Shown: piece by piece, positions 6,761 to 14,649 of the stretch | Layout of the letters: each line of letters begins with the position of its first letter | Position numbering within the stretch: the first letter of the stretch is position 1 | IMG/VR virus record: IMGVR_UViG_3300005748_000310 | Location: 1-24,461 of that record | DNA: 24,461 nucleotides | From: a virus | Strand: one strand, 5' to 3' | Translations under genes and position numbers: made by a program | Notes under the pieces: model-generated | The model's input: the letters and a program-made list of their open reading frames with translations, nothing else | What the model was told of the DNA's origin: nothing | Databases searched by the model: none

Positions 6761-8415
6761 TTCGCTTCTCCATCGTTAATAATGCTAGGGTTTACTCTGG
6801 CCTGTTCCCAAACGTTTGAATTGGTTAATCGACCTTTTAATATTTCTATTACTTTCTCTCTGGTAAATGATTGGGAGGTTACTCTGCTTGTGTAAGGGGA
6901 AAATTCACTCCCCCAGAATCCGTCCGGCGTTGGCTTAAATGACCCGGAGTTTAAATCTCTAAGGAAAACTCGCATCATATGGCTCTTTATCATGCTTGGA
7001 TCAATAAAGTATGCATCGGCACATCTTCTTAAAAAGCTTGCGTTCCCTTCTTGTGGATCTATTTTAACATCAAATACAGGCTTGATGACTGGATCAACAT
7101 CCCAATCTGCAAAGTCTAGATTGTCGATTGCGTCCATCCACGCCTGAGCTGACTTGCCCCATCCATAATTAGCTTCAAATAATTTTCTGGTTTTAATTCT
7201 ACTTGCTTCTCTTTCGTGAGACGTTTTAGAGAAGAAGTTTGTGAATATATCAACCATGCTATCAATACTAGGAACAGCCCTCATACATCCAGTTTCAAGC
7301 TCTTTATATTTTGCCTGAACCTCTATAGGGTAAGCTCCTAGCTTCTCAACCACATCTTGCATTGCTGAGTAATTGGTACACGCAATAGGAACGCCGCACG
7401 CTGCGGCCTCCACTTGAGGAAGTCCAAAACCTTCAGAATTAGCGCATTGAACATATAGATCATACATATTGTATATCTTTGCCAGAACGTCATCGCTAAC
7501 CCCACTACTAACATTAGACTGTGTTGACGTAAAATTACCACATTGACCACAGGGTTTTCTAGCGTCGTTAAACTTTGATATTTCTACAGCGTTGCATTCA
7601 ACGTGACTACAAATGTATGTAAAGAAAACTCTAGACGATACATCATGCTTATGTAGAAGTTCGCCAAAGTCCCACCCACCGTCTGGATAGCTACTATGAA
7701 TATGAAGGTAGGTTTTTTTATCGCCAGTTGCTTTTAAGTATTTGGAAAATGCACTAATAAGATCTGGAAATAACTTACGTCTTTGGTTTCTCATAACTGT
7801 ACCAATTATATTACAGTCTGCTGAAAACCCCATAGCCTCTTTGGCGGCAGCTTTATTGAGAGTCATTTGAAAATCTTTACTGGCAGAAGGAGATGCAGAA
7901 CCAATAACATTGGCTGCACCTCCAGATTGCTCATCGATAACACTCTTCGCCCAGTCTGAGTATGTCAGGACGGCTTCGCAATCACAGAACTGATCGATCC
8001 ACTCCTCATTCTGTGGTGATGCGTCTACCGTTGGCATCCAAACCCTTTTAAAGATCCTACGAAAGGGTGAGTTGTACACAAAGGAATCCATCCAGAAATC
8101 CCTGATTGTCAAAACAACATCTGGTTTAAAGTCTAAACACGTTCTTTCAAATCTCCAAGCCCCAAAAACATTTGCTGGGTTTGAATTATAAATATCCCTT
8201 TCATTATCTGGGGTGGTAGAGTCTGGTAAGTTGGGGTAATTCTTCCAAGGTATTAAGTTTCTACGAGTATCTTCAGAAGAACCATAAACAGACAATTCAG
8301 CTAGTTCATACTTTCCAGTGTCCCTCATGTGGTTTAAAACATTCTTAGAATAAGTCGCATAACCAGTGTTTAAATATGCGGCTTCGGTTAAAAATAACAC
8401 TCTTTTTTTTCTCAT
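6745..8415 (-). CDS. GT4-type glycosyltransferase with an inserted zinc-ribbon-like module
   Basis: The 556-residue product is a GT-B retaining glycosyltransferase of the GT4 kind. The N-domain begins RVLFLTEAAYLNTGYATY (5-22), with the Gly-rich acceptor loop. The C-domain carries GTVMRNQRRKLFPDLISAF (205-223), the usual post-linker motif, and the donor site SEGFGLPQVEAAACGVPIA (327-345), whose EX7E pair is E328 and E336. Between them lies an unusual insert, residues 269-292, with C269-x4-C274 and C289-x2-C292, looking like a zinc ribbon. The last 150 residues are an extra region not typical of the family. It would transfer a sugar from a nucleotide donor to an unknown acceptor in the infected cell. 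The start overlaps the sigma factor stop as ATGA, with AAGGA seven bases upstream. Confidence 0.85.
   Translation of the reverse strand: MRKKRVLFLTEAAYLNTGYATYSKNVLNHMRDTGKYELAELSVYGSSEDTRRNLIPWKNYPNLPDSTTPDNERDIYNSNPANVFGAWRFERTCLDFKPDVVLTIRDFWMDSFVYNSPFRRIFKRVWMPTVDASPQNEEWIDQFCDCEAVLTYSDWAKSVIDEQSGGAANVIGSASPSASKDFQMTLNKAAAKEAMGFSADCNIIGTVMRNQRRKLFPDLISAFSKYLKATGDKKTYLHIHSSYPDGGWDFGELLHKHDVSSRVFFTYICSHVECNAVEISKFNDARKPCGQCGNFTSTQSNVSSGVSDDVLAKIYNMYDLYVQCANSEGFGLPQVEAAACGVPIACTNYSAMQDVVEKLGAYPIEVQAKYKELETGCMRAVPSIDSMVDIFTNFFSKTSHEREASRIKTRKLFEANYGWGKSAQAWMDAIDNLDFADWDVDPVIKPVFDVKIDPQEGNASFLRRCADAYFIDPSMIKSHMMRVFLRDLNSGSFKPTPDGFWGSEFSPYTSRVTSQSFTREKVIEILKGRLTNSNVWEQARVNPSIINDGEAKWLKN
6768..6771 (-). 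promoter_or_regulatory. Ribosome binding site for a GTG start at 6760
   Basis: GGAG on the minus strand sits seven bases before GTG 6760, inside the end of the upstream glycosyltransferase gene. It supports this non-ATG start. Confidence 0.6.
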
Positions 8416-8936
8416 TCATCGTATCCTTTAATTGATGCTTCTAGTTTGTTTAGCATTTTCTTCACTTTAGTAGACGAAACTCCAACCTGACGAGAAATTT
8501 CTGCATTAGATTTTCCTTTGGATTTGAGCTTTACGACTTTATGAGTTAGTGTATCACTATCCCCAATGTATTCATCTATCTTAATATCTGGGTTATAATA
8601 GGAGTTGCCACTAATAAAGGAACTATTAAAGAAAGTGCTTTTCCTGCGCTGGTCACCACTACCGGACAGAGGAAGAGAATCAAATCGCGATTGGTGGATT
8701 TTGTTTTCGTCATGGTTTTTCTTAATAAACTTTATCATACTATTTTTTACACAATGGCAAATAAAAGTTGATAGTCGTGATCTTTCGCTGTTATAATTAT
8801 TCAAAGATGTAAGTAAGTTAACCACCCCAACCTGAATCAAATCCTCCACGCAGTATATGGAATTTTTTCTATACAGATTAGAAGCCATTTTGTTAACAAG
8901 GCCCATGTTTTCTTCAATTGTTTTTTCAATATTCAT
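8412..8936 (-). CDS. Phage RNA polymerase sigma factor (sigma-70 family)
   Basis: The ATG at 8936 gives 174 residues; a TTG at 8951 in the same frame, three bases past the upstream stop, is possible but lacks any ribosome binding site, while GAAAG precedes the ATG. Residues about 8-73 match sigma region 2: NMGLVNKMASNLYR, then the core-binding helix VEDLIQVGVVNLLTSLNNYN and RLSTFICHCVKNSMIKFIKK, which corresponds to the -10 recognition and melting helices. A Ser/Asn-rich linker (about 80-120) follows. Residues about 129-170 hold a region 4-like helix-turn-helix (KSKGKSNAEISRQVGVSSTK). The protein would direct host RNA polymerase to phage promoters, probably middle or late ones. It has no visible region 1 or 3. 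No promoter consensus could be derived from this window. Confidence 0.8.
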   Translation of the reverse strand: MNIEKTIEENMGLVNKMASNLYRKNSIYCVEDLIQVGVVNLLTSLNNYNSERSRLSTFICHCVKNSMIKFIKKNHDENKIHQSRFDSLPLSGSGDQRRKSTFFNSSFISGNSYYNPDIKIDEYIGDSDTLTHKVVKLKSKGKSNAEISRQVGVSSTKVKKMLNKLEASIKGYDE

Positions 8937-8953
8937 TTTCAATTCTTTCAATG

Positions 8954-9265
8954 TTAAGCGTCAATCAAGTTGGTTGATGACACGATTTTAAACTCATTAA
9001 TTCTAAAGTATACGTCTTTATTTGTTTCACGGATCTTCGCCGTGGCGCTGATCACTAAGTAATCTCCTACTGTGCTATTGTGTTCTAGGGTTTCAGCTGC
9101 TGAGTCCCAAGCTTCAAAATTAAGCGCTGATTTTTCTATAACCGGAAGTCCCGATTTAGATTTTCGTTGCTTTTGCACCTCAACCTGTAATTCTATTCTG
9201 CTAGTGTCATACCTCTTTGTAATGGACCTCGAAACAATTTTACCAAAAAATTTGCAATCATTCAT
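8954..9265 (-). CDS. SSB-like OB-fold single-stranded DNA-binding protein
   Basis: The 103-residue product fits an OB-fold SSB pattern: an N-terminal strand with a conserved Gly (CKFFGKIVSRSI), a basic loop (QKQRKSKSG), then LNFEAWDSAAETLEHN, which is the SSB landmark of an aromatic residue in an F-x-AW-like strand followed by the AE..L helix, and VGDYLVISATAKIRE with FRINEFKIV at the end. It lacks the Gly-rich linker and acidic tip that recruit partners in bacterial SSB, so it is short even for a phage SSB. It would coat ssDNA during replication and recombination. It lies between the Pol III fingers gene and the sigma factor; AGGT precedes the ATG by about seven bases. Confidence 0.75.
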   Translation of the reverse strand: MNDCKFFGKIVSRSITKRYDTSRIELQVEVQKQRKSKSGLPVIEKSALNFEAWDSAAETLEHNSTVGDYLVISATAKIRETNKDVYFRINEFKIVSSTNLIDA

Positions 9266-9273
9266 TATTCTAC

Positions 9274-10818
9274 CTAAATGCTAAACATGTTATCAACTAT
9301 AAAAGACTTTCTTTTTGAATGCTTTGTCTCACCAGTTATTAAGACCGTTGATTCATTATATATTGTATCCCTGTGTTGGCTATATACGTCAGGAAAAATG
9401 ACAATATCTTCTAATTCGCCCGAATTATCTTCAACAGCTATAAAAGCCATCGTTTCATCATTCTTTGTTGTGTGTTCCATAACCTTTTTTATCACGCAGG
9501 CTATTGTGCATTTACCTTTCTTGCCGTCTGACACCTCCACACACGTACTGTCAGCATGTGAGGCGTCGGCGCAAGCATCTAACTCAGAAGACGTTACGGA
9601 GCAACCTAAGAGCTTCTCTTCCATCTTAGCGTACATGGCTGGATTGTCAGACAGTTCTCGTCCCGGATTTTCCAATCTAGATATGATTTCGTCAACTTTT
9701 AATTGTCTTGTTACACTAGATATATACCCGCCATCCTTCTTCACACCTTTAGCCGCGAAAAGTTTTATATGATCAAGTAGTGTATTCTGGTTATTTTGCT
9801 CATCAACACCCTCACATAAATGAGTAAGCTCTACTTTAGTTAGTTGTTTAACGCAAGAGAATTCATGAAGCATGCTACTTCTTGATTTTCCCAACCCACT
9901 AAAGAAGCCAACCTTTATTAGATTTTCTACAGATCTTTTATTTATGTTTGGCAAAATGATAGTAACCAACTCAAGCCAAGTTAGCGGCCTATCCCATTCT
10001 GATATTAGTTTAAGATATTTGTCTAGATGGGCTTTACCAACACTCTTTACGTTACAAGCTCCAAAAAATATCTTCCCCTCTTGTTTAGTAAAGTTTTCAA
10101 ATGGGTACTTAATAGATGGGCCTACAACCTCCACACCATCTATTTTAGCAGCCATTATCAATTGGTGACGCTCAGTATCAGTATCTTGCTTGTCGTCGGA
10201 GTTGCGTAGCCAAAACTTAAAATACTTATCTATGTAATGCCGCTTTAACCACGCAGACCAATATGTAACTTGTGCGTATCCAACAGCGTGAGATTTATTA
10301 AAACTATACCTTTGACTCTCTTGAATGATATCGAAGACTTCTTGAGCTTTTGATTCATCAATACCTTTGTTTATAGACCCTCTAATAAAATTAGAGCGAA
10401 CCTTACCCATTAAATTTGCGTCTTTTTTACCAATAGCCTTCCTTAAGTTATCAGCTTCTTTTAGAGAGAATCCGGCCATCTTCTCGGCAATTTGCATCGC
10501 CTGCTCTTGGTAAACGATAACGCCGTAAGTTTCTTTTAATATATCCTCAATTGATTCATGCATGTAGTCTACATCTTCTGTGCCAGCTTTCCTGTCAGCA
10601 TATCTTTCTGTCATCGTCTTGCCATTAACTTTAGCAGAAACACAACCCGGTCTAATCAAGCTGATTACAGCCGCTAGTTCTACAATATTCCTTGGTTTAA
10701 GTCTTTGACACCAAGTTTTACCAAGGTAGCCCTCAATCTGAAAGCAGCCCTTAACACGACCTTCTGATAACATATCCCAAACTTGCGAATCTTCAAAATC
10801 AAGGTCTTCAATCTTCAT
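9274..10818 (-). CDS. dnaE: DNA polymerase III alpha subunit, C-terminal part (fingers, HhH, OB fold)
   Basis: The 514-residue product is the C-terminal half of a family C polymerase. It begins at the linker after the palm: DSQVWDMLSEGRVKGCFQIE (10-29) matches the DDxxxxxLL..GdT.GVFQLES landmark. Fingers motifs follow: LIRPG (54-58), YGVIVYQEQAMQIAEKMAGF (98-117), LRKAIGKK (125-132) and FNKSHAVGYAQVTYWSAWLK (173-192). A HhH-like segment (NLIKVGFFSGLG) comes later and the last 80 residues form an OB fold (KCTIACVIKKVM, then DNSGELEDIVIFPDVY). No palm catalytic Asp is present; they are in the gene at 11534-13393. The ATG chosen has GGAG at 10825-10828 and overlaps the exonuclease stop by 11 bases; the longer frame would start at 10860. 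No tau-binding tail is visible. The product must pair with the N-terminal half to be active. Confidence 0.9.
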   Translation of the reverse strand: MKIEDLDFEDSQVWDMLSEGRVKGCFQIEGYLGKTWCQRLKPRNIVELAAVISLIRPGCVSAKVNGKTMTERYADRKAGTEDVDYMHESIEDILKETYGVIVYQEQAMQIAEKMAGFSLKEADNLRKAIGKKDANLMGKVRSNFIRGSINKGIDESKAQEVFDIIQESQRYSFNKSHAVGYAQVTYWSAWLKRHYIDKYFKFWLRNSDDKQDTDTERHQLIMAAKIDGVEVVGPSIKYPFENFTKQEGKIFFGACNVKSVGKAHLDKYLKLISEWDRPLTWLELVTIILPNINKRSVENLIKVGFFSGLGKSRSSMLHEFSCVKQLTKVELTHLCEGVDEQNNQNTLLDHIKLFAAKGVKKDGGYISSVTRQLKVDEIISRLENPGRELSDNPAMYAKMEEKLLGCSVTSSELDACADASHADSTCVEVSDGKKGKCTIACVIKKVMEHTTKNDETMAFIAVEDNSGELEDIVIFPDVYSQHRDTIYNESTVLITGETKHSKRKSFIVDNMFSI

Positions 10819-11500
10819 CTTGTTCTCCAAATGCGTTTCGGAAGTTTTTTCTGGATGCAAGAGTTCTAAGCATGCGCATCATTTTGCAAAACAATTCAGC
10901 AGTCATCATAACGTCAGACATAGCGTCGTGAGCCCGGCCTTTAGAATACCCCATGTGCCCACGAATCAGATTATCAGCAGACAGAGAATGAACCTCTTTG
11001 TTATTTTCAAACATGGTAAACATAAAATCTAGCATATCTAAACTGTGAATATTGTTAAACACATCCTGTCTACCCTTCTTATCTATTGGTCCAAAATTGT
11101 ACGGATCTTTTGTACAAAGTCGATCAACGATGGGGTTATCAAAGTTTGTTATGTTATAACCCACAGCAATAGGGGCTGTAAAATTACTACTTTTAAAGTT
11201 ATATTGCTTAACGTACTCTGTAAAGTTCTTCCAAACAGCCTCTGTAGACGGTGCCTCTGCTAACATCTCCGCCGTTTTTCCATGAACAGCCACAGCCCCG
11301 TCCTCTAACATGTCCACGCCATGCTTATCACACTCCTCCTGCGTTAAATATGGTTTCATTAAAGATTCAAATTGAGACCCTTTTTTTATTTCTAACTTTC
11401 GACCGTGGACGACAACGGCAGCAATTTGAACAGGTTGCGTTGTCAATGGGTTAGGACTAGTTGTCTCAAAGTCATACACAATGTAATCACGATAATTCAT
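10808..11500 (-). CDS. DnaQ-like DEDDh 3'-5' exonuclease, probable proofreading subunit
   Basis: The 230-residue product carries all DEDDh exonuclease motifs. Exo I is IVYDFETT with D10 and E12. Exo II is GYNITNFDNPIVD with D121. Exo III is RAHDAMSDVMMTAELF with H191 and D196. These residues bind two metal ions and remove mispaired 3' ends. The length is close to that of bacterial epsilon subunits. The gene lies exactly between the two halves of Pol III alpha: it starts 33 bases after the palm gene, with GAGGAAA before the ATG, and its stop overlaps the fingers gene by 11 bases. This position makes a proofreading role for that polymerase very likely. A more general nuclease role is possible. 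The annotation of chemistry is firm; the partnership is inferred. Confidence 0.9.
   Translation of the reverse strand: MNYRDYIVYDFETTSPNPLTTQPVQIAAVVVHGRKLEIKKGSQFESLMKPYLTQEECDKHGVDMLEDGAVAVHGKTAEMLAEAPSTEAVWKNFTEYVKQYNFKSSNFTAPIAVGYNITNFDNPIVDRLCTKDPYNFGPIDKKGRQDVFNNIHSLDMLDFMFTMFENNKEVHSLSADNLIRGHMGYSKGRAHDAMSDVMMTAELFCKMMRMLRTLASRKNFRNAFGEQDED
10825..10828 (-). promoter_or_regulatory. Ribosome binding site deciding the start of the Pol III C-terminal gene
   Basis: GGAG on the minus strand lies six bases before ATG 10818, inside the last codons of the exonuclease gene. It shows that the second polymerase half has its own translation start, coupled to the exonuclease, rather than arising by frameshift. 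Confidence 0.7.
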
Positions 11501-11533
11501 AAATTTCCTCTGGTAATAAATTTGTTATATTTT

Positions 11534-13393
11534 TTAGTCATTATTTATTTCCTCAACGGTTTCAGATATTTTTTTTAAAATTGAAACACCTAGAATATCA
11601 AACTTAACACAGCCGATGGCTTCTAAATCTCCCATTTCAAGCCCCGCTATCTTATCGTTATTTCTAGACGCCTTGACCATAGGACAAACTTCGTCTAAAG
11701 GATCTGAAGCGATGACAACTCCAGCAGCATGTTTTCCTTGAGTCTTAAAAATACCCTCCATCCTCATAGCTTGATCAAAGACCTTAGCGTGATCACCAGA
11801 TAGCTTTCCGTCGTCATCTAAGTAGCAATAGTCTGATAAAGCATCTCTGTCATTTTCAAGAGCCCACCTGATAACAGATGGATTCTCCATTTCTTCAAGA
11901 AGGTCAGAAATATCAGCTTGGTTTGGTATCTTCTTGGTTATTTCATTCATCTCTTCAAAAGAGCAGGCTTCGTTTACACGTAAAACCTCTTTAATGATAG
12001 ATCGTCCAGCAAGTCTACCAAACGTTAGCATCTGACAAACTTTATTCCCGCCATATTTATCTTTTAAATATTGAATAACTTTCTCACGCCAGTCGGGTGG
12101 AAAGTCAACGTCGATATCAGGTAGTGAAATATGATCCTCTGTATTTCGCCCCTCGTTATAAAACCGCTCAAAGATTAATCCGTATTTAATGGGGTCAACG
12201 CTTGTTATCCCAGTCAGAAAGCATACTAGTGATCCACCACCACTTCCACGTCCCGGACCTATTAAACACCCTTTGTTTTTAAAGTGGTTTACATAATCCT
12301 GCACAATTAAGAAGTAACCAGCTAAATCAGCTTTCTCGATAACCCCAAGCTCTTTTAAAACTCTGTCTTTATAAGTTTCTACCTGACTCTTGTCTATTTT
12401 ACCGTTTAGAAATTTAGCCCATCCATCACGGCATAACTGTTTGAGATAATCGTTTTCGTTGAGTCCTTGAGGGCATTGAAACTTTGGCAGTCTTGGCTTG
12501 GATAAAATAGAAACATCCTCACATTGACTAATGAGTGACTCCATATTTTTAAACACATGGCTGTCTTCGGAGTATAAACCATCTAACTCTTCCACTGTTT
12601 TAATATTGAATTGGCTACTTCTAATAAACTTGACAAGGTCTTGCTTTTCGCCACTATCTATTTGTAGTGCTAATTTCTTAAGCGTTGTTTTTAGCTGCAC
12701 GCATAGAAGAACGCGATGGTCTATTGAATCACTCTCGTTGCAATAGTAGCTACATGTGTCATAAATACTTAGCGATTTATCAACATCAACCTGTTTCACA
12801 CATTCAGACATTATGTTGATTGCTGGCATTGTGTCAAAAACTTGATTATTGATTTCTAGATAGTAACTATTGAAAAAGCCTTTAGACTCTTTCACGTACT
12901 CATTAGCCTCTTCTAGCCAGTTATCAATCAAGAAACCATTAACTTCATCATCGTCAGCTGAATACACTGCGCTTGACGGAGATGTAAATAACTTATAAAA
13001 TAAGCGTGAGCCTATGTACCCATCAATTACAATGAAATTGTCAGGAGAGACCATGTCTGTTAACTTGTCATAGCTTATCTCTGGATGCTCGTTATAATTT
13101 TCTGGATCATTACATAGCGATATTAGTATTAGCAACTGCCGCCAAGATTCGTTATTTTTGCAAATTAATGTAAGACTACCTCCGCAACTAAGTTTAATCT
13201 CTGACCCGATAACGGGCTTTACCCCTTTATCTTTGCATGATTTTAAAAAGTTTACACATCCGCTAACAGTGGTTAAGTCTGTCAACCCGACACATTCATA
13301 GCCGGATTTTACACATTTGTCTACAACTTGCTTAGGTTTAGAAGTTGATAACAACAAAGAGTAATGTGAATGATTTCTCAAAGAGGCTAACAT
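11534..13393 (-). CDS. dnaE: DNA polymerase III alpha subunit, N-terminal part (PHP + palm)
   Basis: The 619-residue product is the N-terminal half of a family C replicative polymerase. Residues 1-70 are a PHP domain (LRNHSHYSLLL, then VGLTDLTTVSG and VIGSEIKL); the His of the usual TDH motif is Leu40, so its metal site is probably inactive. Residues about 350-619 are the palm: GYFLIVQDYVN, GPGRGSGGGSLV (379-390), LPDIDVDF with catalytic D426 and D428, GKHAAGVVIA, and VKFDILG with the third catalytic Asp, D599. The protein stops 20 residues later in the variable linker that leads to the fingers in intact DnaE. The remaining domains are in the gene at 9274-10818, and together the two total 1133 residues, near the 1160 of E. 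coli DnaE. No intein motif is at the break. Confidence 0.92.
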   Translation of the reverse strand: MLASLRNHSHYSLLLSTSKPKQVVDKCVKSGYECVGLTDLTTVSGCVNFLKSCKDKGVKPVIGSEIKLSCGGSLTLICKNNESWRQLLILISLCNDPENYNEHPEISYDKLTDMVSPDNFIVIDGYIGSRLFYKLFTSPSSAVYSADDDEVNGFLIDNWLEEANEYVKESKGFFNSYYLEINNQVFDTMPAINIMSECVKQVDVDKSLSIYDTCSYYCNESDSIDHRVLLCVQLKTTLKKLALQIDSGEKQDLVKFIRSSQFNIKTVEELDGLYSEDSHVFKNMESLISQCEDVSILSKPRLPKFQCPQGLNENDYLKQLCRDGWAKFLNGKIDKSQVETYKDRVLKELGVIEKADLAGYFLIVQDYVNHFKNKGCLIGPGRGSGGGSLVCFLTGITSVDPIKYGLIFERFYNEGRNTEDHISLPDIDVDFPPDWREKVIQYLKDKYGGNKVCQMLTFGRLAGRSIIKEVLRVNEACSFEEMNEITKKIPNQADISDLLEEMENPSVIRWALENDRDALSDYCYLDDDGKLSGDHAKVFDQAMRMEGIFKTQGKHAAGVVIASDPLDEVCPMVKASRNNDKIAGLEMGDLEAIGCVKFDILGVSILKKISETVEEINND

Positions 13394-13394
13394 T

Positions 13395-13604
13395 CTACAG
13401 CCACTCCCCTAGCAACTTCAATGCTTTATCAGAAAATTCGACTTCGCCCTCTAGTGAATTTATCGATTTGCAAATGTCTGGACCAGACGCTACCAACCAA
13501 CGCTTAAAGGACAAATTTTTCAACGAGTCCTTACGTGGAGAAGGTGCCATATTTTTTAATTCTTTTTTCCAAATGCTCTTTAATGTTTTTGTTGTAATTT
13601 TCAT
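13395..13604 (-). CDS. Small basic hypothetical protein upstream of Pol III
   Basis: This 69-residue frame is Lys-rich at its N-terminal end (TLKSIWKKELKNMAPSPRKD) and more acidic towards the end (LEGEVEFSDKALKLLGEW). No family is recognised. It fits the one-base to 30-base spacing of the operon: it starts 28 bases after the RecB-like gene and its stop lies one base before the Pol III start. A GGGAG motif for the polymerase gene lies inside its last codons. No membrane or metal motifs. It is likely real given the gap it fills, but could be a spurious frame. Confidence 0.55.
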   Translation of the reverse strand: MKITTKTLKSIWKKELKNMAPSPRKDSLKNLSFKRWLVASGPDICKSINSLEGEVEFSDKALKLLGEWL

Positions 13605-13632
13605 ACTTCACTTTCAATTTAATAGATGTTTG

Positions 13633-14646
13633 TTAATCGTTTGCCCCTTCTAACCTTCCTCCCCCCTGTCCATACTTAGCTATCCGTTCTATGTTTGCGT
13701 ACTTTGCTGTAACCTCTCCGATACCATGTAATTGTATCTTATCCTTGAACATTTGGCAAGTAGATTTTCCAGTTTTTTTGTCGATTTCGGAAAATTTGCA
13801 AAGATATTTACATTTCCAATGTGAGTGGTCTGGTGATAACTGTTTTGGATTATCGTTGTTCCTAATTTGATGAAATTTCTTCCTCAGTAAGTTTTCAGCT
13901 TTATTATAATCCCTCTCATCGAATACAACATCAAAAACACCTCCCGCATTAATGTAATAGATACTTACGTAGAATGAATAATCTGGGTAAAGATTCTTAA
14001 GAGCGTAGTAGTATAGCAGCAACTGCGTGTCCTTATGCAGGTCATCATGGGTTTTTTCTTCTCCAGTCGCCCAGTTTAACCTCTTTCCAGTTTTGTAGTC
14101 TAGGATTTGAAAGTATTTTTCACCTTCTTTCGCTATAACGTCTACAGTGCCCTTAATCGACAAGTATCCTGAAAGCTTTTTACCCCCAACTTCATAATCG
14201 TACTTTGCCCAGTCTTTCTTGATCTCAATATCAAAATATTGTTCAGTTGCAAAAATATCTTGATTTCTTGGGTCTAACTCCCCATTTTTATGAGATATTG
14301 CTTTGTAAGTCCAGTTAGTACACGTTCGTAAATCTTTATCTTCTAAAACTACTTCACCCTTTTCTACCTCCGCGTAGTAATCAAAACATAATTTTACAAT
14401 ATAGTCAATATCATCACACTGTTCGAACGTTAAATCGATTAAGTCATCATTGACAACTTTATCCTCGCCACGGCTCATCGCTAGTTTTTTATCACCAAGG
14501 ATTTGTAAAGCTCTGTGAACTATTGTACCAAGAACGGCTTTTTTATTTGTTTTGTCTTTATACCCCAAAACATATTGAAAAAAATACTTCATTTCACAAA
14601 ACTCCATCGTCCCTGCTGAGGAGCTACGTAAATAGCAAACTATCAT
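13633..14646 (-). CDS. RecB-family PD-(D/E)XK nuclease with putative Fe-S cysteines
   Basis: The 337-residue product has the RecB/Cas4/AddB-type nuclease signature: a Cys near the N-terminus (C17 in MEFCEMKYFFQYV), GTIVHRALQI with H44, IKGTVDVI with D169, and ILDYKTGK with D183 and K185, plus QLLLYYYAL with Q208. At the C-terminus, WKCKYLCKF gives C279 and C283, and C297 follows; with C17 this matches the four-Cys pattern that holds an iron-sulfur cluster in AddB and Cas4 nucleases. The enzyme would resect or process DNA ends in recombination or replication. It is placed between the dNMP kinase and the small gene before Pol III alpha; GAGGT precedes the ATG. A stand-alone nuclease without helicase partner is known in phages. 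Fe-S binding is inferred from spacing. Confidence 0.85.
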   Translation of the reverse strand: MIVCYLRSSSAGTMEFCEMKYFFQYVLGYKDKTNKKAVLGTIVHRALQILGDKKLAMSRGEDKVVNDDLIDLTFEQCDDIDYIVKLCFDYYAEVEKGEVVLEDKDLRTCTNWTYKAISHKNGELDPRNQDIFATEQYFDIEIKKDWAKYDYEVGGKKLSGYLSIKGTVDVIAKEGEKYFQILDYKTGKRLNWATGEEKTHDDLHKDTQLLLYYYALKNLYPDYSFYVSIYYINAGGVFDVVFDERDYNKAENLLRKKFHQIRNNDNPKQLSPDHSHWKCKYLCKFSEIDKKTGKSTCQMFKDKIQLHGIGEVTAKYANIERIAKYGQGGGRLEGAND

Positions 14647-14649
14647 ATT

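Noticed and set aside
3456-8415. T4-like glucosylated hydroxymethylcytosine pathway
   Set aside because: No dCMP hydroxymethylase, dCTPase or alpha/beta-glucosyltransferase of that kind is recognisable; the transferases are GT4 or generic GT-A/GT-B-like.
9278-9772. Plus-strand open frame of 164 codons opposite the Pol III C-terminal gene
   Set aside because: It lies wholly opposite a strongly supported polymerase gene, has no ribosome binding site, and its product is a Ser-rich antisense-like sequence.
10819-10860. Earlier start of the Pol III C-terminal gene at 10860
   Set aside because: It adds 14 residues that match nothing in DnaE and overlaps the exonuclease by 53 bases, while ATG 10818 has GGAG at good spacing.
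10808-11534. Split intein joining the two Pol III alpha halves
   Set aside because: The end of the first half shows only a short charged tail and the second half starts at its own ATG with a ribosome binding site; no intein blocks are seen on either side.
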